Position numbers and translations under genes: made by a program. A model generated the notes under the pieces. That model was not told where the DNA came from, did not search any database, and worked only from the letters and a program-made list of their open reading frames with translations. Source: Salsipaludibacter sp038233055 (GTDB taxonomy: Bacteria; Actinomycetota; Nitriliruptoria; Nitriliruptorales; Nitriliruptoraceae). From it: 24,256 bases of DNA. The stretch spans positions 1 to 24,256 of the forward strand of contig JBBSMS010000042.1 of assembly GCA_038233055.1 (NCBI GenBank), read 5' to 3'. Shown one piece after another: positions 7,690 through 15,344 of this stretch; within the stretch, counting starts at the first letter, position 1, and each line of letters opens with the position of its first letter.

Positions 7690-7735
7690 TTTTGTGTGCA
7701 TACGTGCTGAGTGGTGTGGCGGTCAGGCGACCCAC
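7690..7735. other. Probable recombinant attachment site (element end / ssb junction)
   Basis: Rightward from about 7718, minus-strand sequence reads as a clean SSB start with its own ribosome-binding site. Leftward, similarity stops at once and the DNA is less GC-rich (the stretch around 7683-7705 is the most AT-rich nearby). The recombinase stop lies at 7649-7651. Large serine integrases recombine about 50-bp sites with a 2-bp crossover, so the hybrid site should straddle roughly 7690-7735. The exact core cannot be set without the other end or an empty-site relative. Confidence 0.6.
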
Positions 7736-7753
7736 CAGGTTCGTGCTGTTCAT
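7718..7753 (-). pseudogene. ssb: 5' remnant of ssb (single-stranded DNA-binding protein) interrupted by the element
   Basis: The minus strand has AAGGAG (7760-7765), a 6-nt spacer, then ATG 7753 encoding MNSTNLVGRLTA, the classical opening of bacterial SSB. From codon 13 the reading frame continues without SSB character (TPLSTYAHKSHR onward) to a stop at 7433, running antisense into the recombinase gene. No OB-fold residues follow. So only about 12 codons of ssb remain here, and the body should lie past the far end of the element. The gene follows corA on the same strand. It could be a secondary SSB rather than the essential copy. Confidence 0.75.
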
Positions 7754-7877
7754 CCCGGGCTCCTTGATCGTTGGGAGTCCGGCTGACGCTACGAGCCCGC
7801 GACGCGATCGCGGTCGCAGGTCCACGGGGCTGTGGAACAGGCGTCGACGGCACCCCGGATCGGTGGGCGACCGTCCA

Positions 7878-7891
7878 CCGCGGCTCCGCGG
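7878..7891 (-). terminator. Small GC hairpin just downstream of corA
   Basis: CCGCG (7878-7882) and CGCGG (7887-7891) pair around GCTC, 9 nt beyond the corA stop on the minus strand. It is short and has no T-tract, so it is only a weak terminator candidate. Confidence 0.35.
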
Positions 7892-7899
7892 CCGGGAGG

Positions 7900-9156
7900 T
7901 CACCGCCGGAACAGCCGCTTCGTCCCGCGACCGAGGGTGCGGGCCCCGGCCACCGGGACCTTGAGGATGGTGCCCAGCACCGGCACGTCCAGTGTGTCCG
8001 ACAACCGCGCACGACGATCGCGGGCCTCGCGGTCGGCCTGGCCGCCGATCCACCCCCGTGCCCGGAACCACAGCCCCATCACCGTCATCAGCCCGAGGAA
8101 GCAGCCGTTCATCACCCAGAACCCGGCCGATTGGGTGGCCCCGGGCAGGTTCACGAAGTTGGTGCCCCAGATCCCGGCGAGGACCGAGATCGGGAGCAGC
8201 AGCGTCGACACCAGGGTCAGCACGCGCAACATGTCGTTGAGTTCGTCGTCCTGGGCCGCGCGATAGGTGTCCAGGGCCGAGTCGAGCAGTTTGCTGTAGG
8301 ACTCGGACAGTTCCTGCATCCGGTAGAGGTGGTCGTAGATGTCCCGGAAGCGCGGAAGGTCTTCCTCCAGGATCTGTCCGCTGGCCACCAGCGGTGTGGC
8401 CTCCCGGCTCGCTCGACGCATCACCTCGGCCTGGGGCACGACCACCCGTCGCAGTTGGATGACGTCGCGCTGGAGCCGGTAGAGGTCGTCGCGCGTGGCC
8501 TCGGTCGGCGTCGACAGCAGATCCTCCTCGATGACGTCCAGGCGCCGCTCGAAGTGGTCGACGAACGGGATCAGGACGTCGGTGATGGTGTCGAGCATCG
8601 CCTGGAGCAACACGATCGGGCGTTCCGGCACCGAGCCGAGGGACCGGTCGAGGTGGTCGCCGAGCGCGGCCACCGATGGAACCGCGCGTCGGTGCCACGT
8701 CACCAGCAGCCGGGGTGACATCAGCACGTCGACCTCGGACGTTGCGACCTCGTGGTGCTCGCCGAAGTCGTCGACCCGCAGGGCGTGCACCACCATCAGC
8801 AGTTGGTCGCCGAACAGTTCGACCTTGGGGAGGTGGCGGTCGGCACGCATGTCCTCCTCCAACAACTGGTGGATGCCCAGCTGCAGCAGCACCCGTTCCT
8901 CGACCTCCGTGGGTTCGCTGACGTCCACCCAGAACCAGCCGTCGTCGCTGCCGGTCGGGTCCTCGACGTCGGCGCGCGAGGGCGACGCATCGTCCGCGAG
9001 GGCGTCCGCCTGCTCGCCCGGGATCCCGCGTCCGTCGTCGTGCTGGTGGTCCGGATCGCCCGGGCCCGTGATGGCGGGCGGCGCGACCGCGGCCAGCACC
9101 TCGTCGAGGCGTGCCAGGCGGCAGCCGTCGGGGTCGAGCTGGCGAACGGTGAGCAC
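7900..9156 (-). CDS. corA: CorA-family divalent-cation transporter with GTN in place of GMN
   Basis: The 418-residue inner-membrane channel belongs to the CorA magnesium/cobalt family by overall layout. It has a cytoplasmic alpha/beta domain, a long stalk helix (about 210-310; HFERRLDVIEEDLL, RMQELSESYSKLLDSALD), and two C-terminal membrane helices (LTLVSTLLLPISVLAGIWG, then GFWVMNGCFLGLMTVMGLWF). The signature at the end of TM1, normally YGMN, reads WGTNF (G331-T332-N333). Met to Thr may alter ion selectivity, although some family members vary here. A hydrophilic Asp/Gly/Pro-rich insert occupies about residues 30-72. Start GTG 9156 has GGAG 5 nt upstream. It is divergent from the DUF2945 gene and upstream of the interrupted ssb. 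Confidence 0.9.
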   Translation of the reverse strand: MLTVRQLDPDGCRLARLDEVLAAVAPPAITGPGDPDHQHDDGRGIPGEQADALADDASPSRADVEDPTGSDDGWFWVDVSEPTEVEERVLLQLGIHQLLEEDMRADRHLPKVELFGDQLLMVVHALRVDDFGEHHEVATSEVDVLMSPRLLVTWHRRAVPSVAALGDHLDRSLGSVPERPIVLLQAMLDTITDVLIPFVDHFERRLDVIEEDLLSTPTEATRDDLYRLQRDVIQLRRVVVPQAEVMRRASREATPLVASGQILEEDLPRFRDIYDHLYRMQELSESYSKLLDSALDTYRAAQDDELNDMLRVLTLVSTLLLPISVLAGIWGTNFVNLPGATQSAGFWVMNGCFLGLMTVMGLWFRARGWIGGQADREARDRRARLSDTLDVPVLGTILKVPVAGARTLGRGTKRLFRR

Positions 9157-9275
9157 CGGGGCTCCGTCGGTGGGGACACCGGGATGCTACGCGGCGTCCC
9201 GCCGGACGATCGCCCGTCCCTCGCCGTGCCGCCCGGTTGCCTACCGTCCAACGCGACGCCGATCGGAGGATCGCC

Positions 9276-9494
9276 ATGGCGCACGACATCCACGTGGGCG
9301 ACCCCGTCGAATGGAACTGGGGGTCGGGGACCGGGACCGGCACCGTCCGCGAACGCTTCACCGACCACGTGACCCGGATCATCGACGGCACCGAGGTGAC
9401 GCGAAACGCGTCGACGGAGGAGCCGGCCTACCTGGTCGAACAGGACGACGGTTCGCGCGTCCTGAAGTCGACGACCGAGCTCACCACGACCTGA
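9276..9494 (+). CDS. DUF2945 / HVA1-family Tudor-like small protein
   Basis: This 72-residue protein has the family layout: an opening GDPVEWNWGSGTGTGTV strand pair, a central basic/Thr segment with the I.GTEVTRNAS motif, then EPAYLVEQDDGSRVLKS. The fold is an SH3/Tudor-like barrel; the biochemical role is unknown. A perfect GGAGGA (9265-9270) lies 5 nt before ATG 9276. It is a single gene, divergent from corA and followed by a strong hairpin, so it is probably monocistronic. The length is normal for the family. Confidence 0.85.
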   Translation: MAHDIHVGDPVEWNWGSGTGTGTVRERFTDHVTRIIDGTEVTRNASTEEPAYLVEQDDGSRVLKSTTELTTT

Positions 9495-9501
9495 CCGTTC
9501 G

Positions 9502-9535
9502 GGCCGGGCGACACATCCGGGCCGGTCGCCCGGCC
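9502..9535 (+). terminator. Perfect 11-bp inverted repeat after the DUF2945 gene
   Basis: GGCCGGGCGAC (9502-9512) and GTCGCCCGGCC (9525-9535) are perfect inverted copies separated by 12 nt, starting 8 nt after the stop codon. There is no T-tract, which is common for actinobacterial terminators. A regulatory hairpin ahead of the fakA-recG operon is less likely. Confidence 0.7.
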
Positions 9536-9696
9536 GGCGCCCGGGGCGTGCCTCCAGGCGTGTGCGGCAACGGTCGAATGCCACGCGGGGTGTCCACGCT
9601 CTAGGCTGCCGGGCGTCGGCCACCCGGCGGATGACGGCTCGACCGGTGCCGCGCCCGCCACGCCCGACGACCGCGACGCCAACGGGAGGTGACGGC

Positions 9697-11394
9697 ATGG
9701 ACTCCTCCGGACGCGAGCCCGGTCGCGGCCCCGACGGGGACCGAGAGCCGGGGCCCGGTGCCGCCGGCCCGGTCCCGGGTGCCGGCCGCGATGTCACGCT
9801 GGCGACCCTGGTCGAGGTGATGACCACGATCGAGTCGGCACTCGCGATCGCTCGCGAGGAGGTCGACGGGCTCAACGTCTTCCCGGTGCCCGACGGCGAC
9901 ACCGGCACCAACCTGGTCATGACGGTCCGTGCGGCGCTGGCCGAGGTCGACCTCGACGCCGACCCGCCCGCGCGCGCCCGCCAACTGGGCCACGGCGCGG
10001 TCCGGGGCGCCCGCGGCAACTCCGGCGTGATCTTCTCGCAGGTCGTCCGGGCACTCCTGGAGCAGGTCACCGAGGAGCCGTTCACCACCGACGACTTTGC
10101 CGGTTTCCTGTCGGGGGCTCGCGACCTGTCCTACGCCGCGGTCGGCGACCCGGTCCAGGGCACGATCCTGACGGCCATGGACGAGGCGGTCGCTGCCGCC
10201 GAGCGCGCCCGGGCCGACCACCTCGACCTGCCCGGCGCACTGGAGCAGGTCGCGGACGCGGTCGCCCTGGCCGTGGCGCGGACCCGTGACGTGCTGGAGG
10301 CCAACCGCCTCGCGGGCGTGGTGGACGCCGGGGCTCGCGGCTTCGAGGTGGCGATCATCGCCCTGCGGGCCCACCTGCAGGGCGACGAGGTGCCCAGCCA
10401 GCCACCTCCTGTGCGGCGCAGCCAGGGCACCGGCGAGATCAGCCGCGAGTCCGGCTCGCTGGAGTACCAGTTCGAGGTGCAGTACCTGCTCCAGGCTCCG
10501 GACGAGCGTGCCGACGTGTTGCGCGAGGAACTGACCGGCCTGGGCGACTCGGTCGTGGTCGTGGCCTGCGGGGGCCTGCTGAACGTCCACGTCCACACCA
10601 ACCGGGTCGACGACGCGGTCGCGATCGGCGAACGCCTGGGCACGGCCGAACGGGTCGAGGTCCACGCCTTCGCCGACCAGATCGACCGGCCCACCGTCGA
10701 GGCCGGCGTGGCGCACCGCCGCATCGGACACGTCGCGGTGCTGCCCAGCGCTGCCCTGCGTGACCTGGTGGCGGCCCCGGGAGTCGAGGTGGTCATCGGG
10801 GGACCGGGATCGCTGCCCAGCGTGGCGGACCTGTTGGGCGCCGCGGCCCGCACGAATGCCGACGATGTCGTGCTCCTGCCGGGCAACCGCAACGTCGTCC
10901 CGACGGCCCGGACGACGGCGCAGGTGTCCCGGGCCGAGGAGGGCCCGGCCCTCTACGTCGTCGAGGAGGCCGCGACCCCTCCGTCCGTGCTGGCCGCCCT
11001 GGCGGTCGCCGACGAGGTCGACCTCGACCTTGACCTGCTGGGCACGGCCGCCGCTGACGTGCGTGCGGGCGAGGTGGTCCCGGCCGTGCGGACGGCCACC
11101 ACCCCGGTCGGGAAGGTGACGCAGGGCGACCTGCTGGTCGTGATCGGCGGCGAGGTGGTGGCGGCGTCACCGGACGCCGACCGGATGCGCGATCGCCTGC
11201 TCGACGACCTGCTGGCCGATGGAGCCGAACTGGTCACCGTCCTGGCCGGCGCCCAGACCAGCGACGACGACCGCGCCGCGATGGCGAGCGCCATCACCGC
11301 GCGGGTCCCCGACGCCGAGGTGGAGGTCATCGCGGCCGGCCTGCCGACGTCGCGGTGGCTGGTCGGCGCCGAGGGCGTCCCGGTGCACCGCTGA
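9697..11394 (+). CDS. fakA: DAK2-domain fatty-acid kinase subunit (FakA/YloV-like)
   Basis: The 565-residue product matches FakA, the kinase that phosphorylates fatty acids presented by a FakB (DegV) carrier. The DAK2 nucleotide-binding domain covers about 28-225 with LNVFPVPDGDTGTN; its metal-binding acidic residues are D66 and D68. GARGNSGVIFSQ follows. The middle domain starts near SLEYQFEVQYLL, and the C-terminal domain contains the typical LLPGNRNVVPTA. The length fits the family. The first 30 residues are a low-complexity Gly/Pro/Arg leader. ATG 9697 has GGGAGGT 6 nt upstream. recG begins 17 nt after the stop, the usual fakA-recG arrangement. No fakB is in the window. Confidence 0.92.
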   Translation: MDSSGREPGRGPDGDREPGPGAAGPVPGAGRDVTLATLVEVMTTIESALAIAREEVDGLNVFPVPDGDTGTNLVMTVRAALAEVDLDADPPARARQLGHGAVRGARGNSGVIFSQVVRALLEQVTEEPFTTDDFAGFLSGARDLSYAAVGDPVQGTILTAMDEAVAAAERARADHLDLPGALEQVADAVALAVARTRDVLEANRLAGVVDAGARGFEVAIIALRAHLQGDEVPSQPPPVRRSQGTGEISRESGSLEYQFEVQYLLQAPDERADVLREELTGLGDSVVVVACGGLLNVHVHTNRVDDAVAIGERLGTAERVEVHAFADQIDRPTVEAGVAHRRIGHVAVLPSAALRDLVAAPGVEVVIGGPGSLPSVADLLGAAARTNADDVVLLPGNRNVVPTARTTAQVSRAEEGPALYVVEEAATPPSVLAALAVADEVDLDLDLLGTAAADVRAGEVVPAVRTATTPVGKVTQGDLLVVIGGEVVAASPDADRMRDRLLDDLLADGAELVTVLAGAQTSDDDRAAMASAITARVPDAEVEVIAAGLPTSRWLVGAEGVPVHR

Positions 11395-11411
11395 GCCCGC
11401 CGGCCCCGACG

Positions 11412-13583
11412 ATGCTTGCACTCGACGACCCGGTCACGGCGCTGGAGGGGCTCGGCCCGAAGACCGCCGGGCGACTCGCGGACGCACTGGCGATCCGCAC
11501 CGTCGGTGACCTGCTGGCGCACTATCCGCGCCGGCACAACGACCTCGGCGAGTTGATGGACCTGTCGGCGGTGACCGTCGGCGAGCCCGCCACGCTGGTC
11601 GGCACCGTGCTGGACTGGACGACCAGGACGATCCCGCGGCGGGGCAAGCGGGGTCGGCTGACCATCTCCGAAGCGGTCGTGGCGACCGATGCCGGGCCGA
11701 CGTTCCTGGTCACCTACTTCAACCAGGGCTGGCGGCCCAACACCTTGCCGCGGGGCACCATCGCGGCGTTCTCCGGCACGGTGGAACGGTTCAAGTCGTT
11801 CCTGAAGCTCTCAACACCCGAGGCCGTCGACCTGGGGCGGGCCGTCGACGTCGACGCGGGCGCGGCCGCCGCCACGCTGGACCACCAGGTGCTGCTCCCG
11901 ATCTACCCGGCGACCGAGGACCTCCCGACCTGGAAACTGGCCACCTGGGTCGAGGCCGCCCTGGACCAGGTCCCTCCGCTGCTCGACTGGCTGGGCACCG
12001 ACGTGCTGGACCGGTTCGACCACGTCGGACTGGACGAGGCGGTGCGCTGGATCCACCACCCGCCCGACCGCGAGAGCCTGGCTGCGGCCCGACGCCGGCT
12101 GGTGTTCGACGAGCTCTACACCCTGCAGCTCGGGCTGCAGTGGCGGCGCGCCCACCTGCGTGCCCGCCTGGCGGGACTGGACAACCATCCCCGGCCCGCT
12201 GGTCGCGCGGTCGCCCTGTGGGGCGCCCTGCCGTTCGTCCCGACCGAGGCCCAGACCACCGCGGTCGCCGAGATCGGGGCCGACATGGGCGCCGAGACCC
12301 CGATGCACCGGTTGCTCCAGGGCGACGTGGGGTCGGGCAAGACCCTGGTGGCGGTCCACGCCATGCTGACCGCGGTCGACAACGGTCGCCAGGCCGCGCT
12401 GATGGTCCCCACCGAGGTGCTGGCCGACCAGCACTTCGTGACCCTGCTCGACCTGCTGGAACCGCTGGGCGTCAACATGTTCGACGGCGTGCGGGTCGAG
12501 CTGTTGACCTCGTCGACCGGGACTGCCGACCGCCGCCGGATCCTGTCGGGGCTGCTGACCGGCGAGGTGGACATCCTGGTCGGGACCCACGCGCTGCTCG
12601 AGGACCAGGTCCGCTTCGCCGACCTCGGGCTGGTCGTGGTGGACGAACAGCACCGCTTCGGGGTCAACCAGCGGGTCGGGCTCAAGGACAAGCGCGACGT
12701 GACGGCGGACGACGGTCGTGCGACCATCCCGGACGTGCTGGTCATGACCGCCACGCCGATCCCGCGATCGCTCGCCCTGACGCTGTACGGCGACCTGGAC
12801 GTGACGGTGCTGGACGAACTGCCGGCCGGTCGCAAGCCGATCGTGACCCAGTACATCACCCCCGACCAGGTCGGCCGACGGGAGAAGTTGTACGACTTCG
12901 TCCGGGAGCAGGCCCGGGACGATCTGCAGACCTACGTGGTGTGCCCGTTGGTCGAGGACTCGGACGCAATGGAGGGCGTGCGGTCCGCCACCTCCGAGCA
13001 CCGGGCGCTGACGGCCCGGTTCCCCGACCTGGAGGTCGCCCTGGTCCACGGCCAGTTGTCGTCGGCGGACAAGGAGGCGGCGATGACCCGCTTCCGCACC
13101 GGGGCGGCGTCGATCCTGGTCGCGACCACGGTCATCGAGGTCGGCGTCGACGTGCCGACTGCGACCATCATGGTGATCGAGGACGCCGACCGGTTCGGGA
13201 TCTCGCAACTCCACCAGTTGCGCGGCCGCGTCGGGCGTGGCGGCGACGCGTCCTACTGCGTGCTGTTCGCAGACCCGGCGACGGAGGAGACCCACGAGCG
13301 CCTGCAGGCCGTGGCCGCCACCACCGACGGGTTCGAACTGGCCGACGTCGACCTGCGCATCCGGGGACAGGGGCAGTTGTTCGGTGCCCGCCAGTCCGGG
13401 ATGCCCGACCTCAAGCTCGCGTCGCTGCATCGCGACCTGTCGGTGATCGCCGCGACCCGCAACCTCGCCCGCGACGTGATCACCGACGATCCCGAGTTCA
13501 CGCGCCATCCTGACCTCAAGGCTGAGGTGCTGCGGCGCTACGAGGGCGGGCTCGACGACTTCGCCGCGCTGGAGACCGGCTGA
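11412..13583 (+). CDS. recG: ATP-dependent DNA helicase RecG
   Basis: The 723-residue protein is a full-length RecG, the helicase that remodels stalled forks and branched DNA. The N-terminal wedge/OB region is at about 1-250 (helix-hairpin-helix-like VTALEGLGPKTAGRL at the start, YFNQGWRPNTLPRG in the OB fold). Helicase motifs include Walker A GDVGSGKT at 304-311, DEQH at 411-414 with the RecG-typical HRFGVNQR extension, MTATPIPRSLALTLYGDLD, and LRGRVGRG. The last part (GQLFGARQSGMPDLKLA) is the RecG C-terminal domain. ATG 11412 has no good ribosome-binding site, so translation is probably coupled to fakA. The gene is convergent with the oxygenase gene. Confidence 0.97.
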   Translation: MLALDDPVTALEGLGPKTAGRLADALAIRTVGDLLAHYPRRHNDLGELMDLSAVTVGEPATLVGTVLDWTTRTIPRRGKRGRLTISEAVVATDAGPTFLVTYFNQGWRPNTLPRGTIAAFSGTVERFKSFLKLSTPEAVDLGRAVDVDAGAAAATLDHQVLLPIYPATEDLPTWKLATWVEAALDQVPPLLDWLGTDVLDRFDHVGLDEAVRWIHHPPDRESLAAARRRLVFDELYTLQLGLQWRRAHLRARLAGLDNHPRPAGRAVALWGALPFVPTEAQTTAVAEIGADMGAETPMHRLLQGDVGSGKTLVAVHAMLTAVDNGRQAALMVPTEVLADQHFVTLLDLLEPLGVNMFDGVRVELLTSSTGTADRRRILSGLLTGEVDILVGTHALLEDQVRFADLGLVVVDEQHRFGVNQRVGLKDKRDVTADDGRATIPDVLVMTATPIPRSLALTLYGDLDVTVLDELPAGRKPIVTQYITPDQVGRREKLYDFVREQARDDLQTYVVCPLVEDSDAMEGVRSATSEHRALTARFPDLEVALVHGQLSSADKEAAMTRFRTGAASILVATTVIEVGVDVPTATIMVIEDADRFGISQLHQLRGRVGRGGDASYCVLFADPATEETHERLQAVAATTDGFELADVDLRIRGQGQLFGARQSGMPDLKLASLHRDLSVIAATRNLARDVITDDPEFTRHPDLKAEVLRRYEGGLDDFAALETG

Positions 13584-13598
13584 GCGTGCGTCCGGGGT

Positions 13599-13690
13599 TT
13601 CCACCGGCGGGACGTGGGACGCACACGGCTGCGGCGGCCGTCCGGGGTGTGCGTCGGTGGTTCCACTGGCGGGACGTGGGACGCACGCGG
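13599..13690. repeat. Duplicated 30-bp repeat with hairpin potential between recG and the oxygenase gene
   Basis: Copies at 13599-13628 and 13661-13690 match at 28 of 30 positions (shared core GGCGGGACGTGGGACGCAC). Each has an upstream GTGCGTC-type element that can pair with GGACGCAC inside the copy (13586-13593 with 13617-13624; 13650-13656 with 13679-13685). Two successive stem-loops could therefore form in this convergent intergenic space. A bidirectional terminator or a dispersed intergenic repeat are the likeliest readings. Confidence 0.65.
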
Positions 13691-13714
13691 GAAGGATCGC
13701 GTCCGGGTGGTGCG

Positions 13715-14887
13715 TCAGGCAACGATGCGCAGCAGGCCTTCGCGGACCAGGCGTCGCAGCAGCACCAGGCGGCTGTCGGGCGACAGCCACTCGGCGAGGT
13801 CGGCCGGGGTCAACCGGTCGCGAGCGACGACTTCCTCGAGGGCGGGCGTGACCCACGCCGGGATCCGCACCTCCCGGTCACCGAGCAGCAGTCGCACGTG
13901 GTCCCCGTCGTGCCGCAGGACGGCGCGGTGTCCCGGTCGGCGCACCAGCACCGTCTCGTCGGCCAGCGCGTCGCGCAGGAGTCGGTCCGCCAGGCCGCCC
14001 GTGTGCGCGGGGTCGCGACCGGTCCGGAAACGGTCGGCCTCGCGATCCAGCAGGTCGACCGGGTCCCGCGACGCGAGGCCGTCCAGGACGCGGTCGAGGT
14101 GGGCCTTGGCGGTGGGTGCGTGGCCCGCGGGATCGGCCAGCCATCCCGCCGGGAGCGGGTGGTCGAGGTCGGCGTGGTCGAGCACCGCACGCACCTCGCG
14201 CTCGACCGCGTGACGCCACGTCAGTGGTTGCACGCCGATCGTGACGTGCAGGGACGTGGTGTCGAGCGCGCGGGCGGCGTGGTCGGTCCCCGCTGGGAGG
14301 TACAGGCACGACCCGGGCACGAGTTCGACCTCCACCTCGCCGACTGCGGATGCTTCCGCGGAGGTCTCCGACGCTCGGTCGAGGTGGTCGATGGTGCGGA
14401 CCCCCCACTGCTTGGTGCCGTGGGTCTGGACCACGAACACGTCGTGGGCGTCGGCGTGCCAGTCGAACCCCTGCGACACCGGTGGGGTGAGGTAGGCGTT
14501 GGCCTGGCAGGGGTGGCCCAGTTCGTGTTCGAGCTCTGCCAGCAACCGGGTCAGGGGCGGCCAGTATCGCTGCAGGCCCTGCAGGACCAGGGTCGCGCCG
14601 CTGTCGACCAGGTCGAGGACGCGCCGGACGTCGACCAGCCCCGTGAGCGGCTGGCCACCGATGCTGGCGCGGCGCGTCCAGGACCTGGCCGGGAGCACCA
14701 TGCCGTCGCGGATGACACGCAGTTGCGGCGTCCGCAGGGCGGTCTCGGCCAGCAGGTGGTCGACGTCGTCAACCGTCAACAGTGCCGCGAGGTCGTCGGG
14801 ATCACCGTGGTGGAGGTGCATGCGGGTGGCCCAGGCGTCGCGCACGAAGGCGTCGACGTCCCCGGCCACCCGTGCGGTGGCCTGCAC
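13715..14887 (-). CDS. JmjC/cupin-4 Fe(II)/2-oxoglutarate oxygenase (ribosomal-oxygenase-like)
   Basis: The 390-residue protein has the layout of bacterial ROX/YcfD-type hydroxylases. The iron triad is visible: H144 and D146 in DWHAD, and H214 in SLHVTIG. The distinctive strands FVVQTHGTKQWGV and LVPGSCLYLPAGTDHAA lie between them. The C-terminal part (about 305-390) looks like the winged-helix domain of these enzymes, ending LVREGLLRIVA. Known relatives hydroxylate Arg or His of ribosomal proteins; others modify peptides. GTG 14887 begins 3 nt after the stop of the GDAA-repeat gene, so the two are surely co-translated. The enzyme's substrate could be that repeat protein or a ribosomal protein; the sequence does not decide. 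Confidence 0.88.
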   Translation of the reverse strand: MQATARVAGDVDAFVRDAWATRMHLHHGDPDDLAALLTVDDVDHLLAETALRTPQLRVIRDGMVLPARSWTRRASIGGQPLTGLVDVRRVLDLVDSGATLVLQGLQRYWPPLTRLLAELEHELGHPCQANAYLTPPVSQGFDWHADAHDVFVVQTHGTKQWGVRTIDHLDRASETSAEASAVGEVEVELVPGSCLYLPAGTDHAARALDTTSLHVTIGVQPLTWRHAVEREVRAVLDHADLDHPLPAGWLADPAGHAPTAKAHLDRVLDGLASRDPVDLLDREADRFRTGRDPAHTGGLADRLLRDALADETVLVRRPGHRAVLRHDGDHVRLLLGDREVRIPAWVTPALEEVVARDRLTPADLAEWLSPDSRLVLLRRLVREGLLRIVA

Positions 14888-14890
14888 CGG

Positions 14891-15238
14891 TCAGGCGGCG
14901 TCGCCGGGTCCGGGTCCGGCCGCGTCGCCGGGGCCCTCGCCCGCTGCGTCCCCATCGGCGTCATCGGCGGCGTCACCGGCGCCGTCACCGGCCGCGTCCC
15001 CGCCGTCGGTCTCGCCGGCGTCGCTCGCCGCGTCCCCGGCACCCGGGCCGGCGGCATCGCCCGCACCCGCACCGGCCGCGTCGCCGCCATCGGACGCATC
15101 ACCGCCGCCATCGCCCGCACCGACACCGGCCGCATCGCCTGCGCCGGCACCGGCGGCATCGCCCGTGCCACCACCGCCGTCGCCGTTCCCGACGTCCGTG
15201 GTTTCCATGTCGTCGTCGTGGAGTTCGTCGCTGCTCAT
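14891..15238 (-). CDS. Acidic GDAA octapeptide-repeat protein coupled to the oxygenase
   Basis: The 115-residue product starts MSSDELHDDDMETTD. From residue 26 to the end it consists of a repeated 8-residue unit of form GDAAGxG[A/P], with ten GDAA motifs, two expanded or degenerate units (GDGGGDASDG and a 12-residue SDAGETDG variant), and a final GDAA at the C-terminus. It is very acidic, has no hydrophobic segment, Cys or signal peptide, and should be disordered. AGGA lies about 6 nt before ATG 15238. The stop is 3 nt from the oxygenase start. Several other frames are also open here because of extreme GC content, so coding rests on the start site, the exact 8-residue period and the coupling. 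I know no matching family. Confidence 0.62.
   Translation of the reverse strand: MSSDELHDDDMETTDVGNGDGGGGTGDAAGAGAGDAAGVGAGDGGGDASDGGDAAGAGAGDAAGPGAGDAASDAGETDGGDAAGDGAGDAADDADGDAAGEGPGDAAGPGPGDAA
14894..15163 (-). repeat. 24-bp coding minisatellite (GDAAGxGA units)
   Basis: The DNA for residues 26-115 is a chain of 24-bp units that vary at the third position and at the x residue, with two irregular units of 30 and 36 bp. Units differ silently, which suggests selection on the peptide rather than very recent slippage. Confidence 0.7.
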
Positions 15239-15344
15239 CGCGGGTCCTGTCGGTCGTCGTGGATGGAACCGGGAACGGGGTCCGACCCGGTGCACTCGAC
15301 GCTAACGCGGGCGGCCGCCGGCGTCGACGTCCGCTCGCCGGGGG

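Noticed and set aside
7754..9391. Upstream part of a 652-codon minus-strand frame running over corA into ssb
   Set aside because: The corA protein in another minus-strand frame is complete with stalk and two membrane helices. Only the last part from 7753, with the ssb start, carries signal.
13599..13690. Two similar 30-bp repeats considered as a CRISPR array
   Set aside because: There are only two copies, a GC-rich spacer with further self-similarity and no cas genes; a hairpin repeat fits better.
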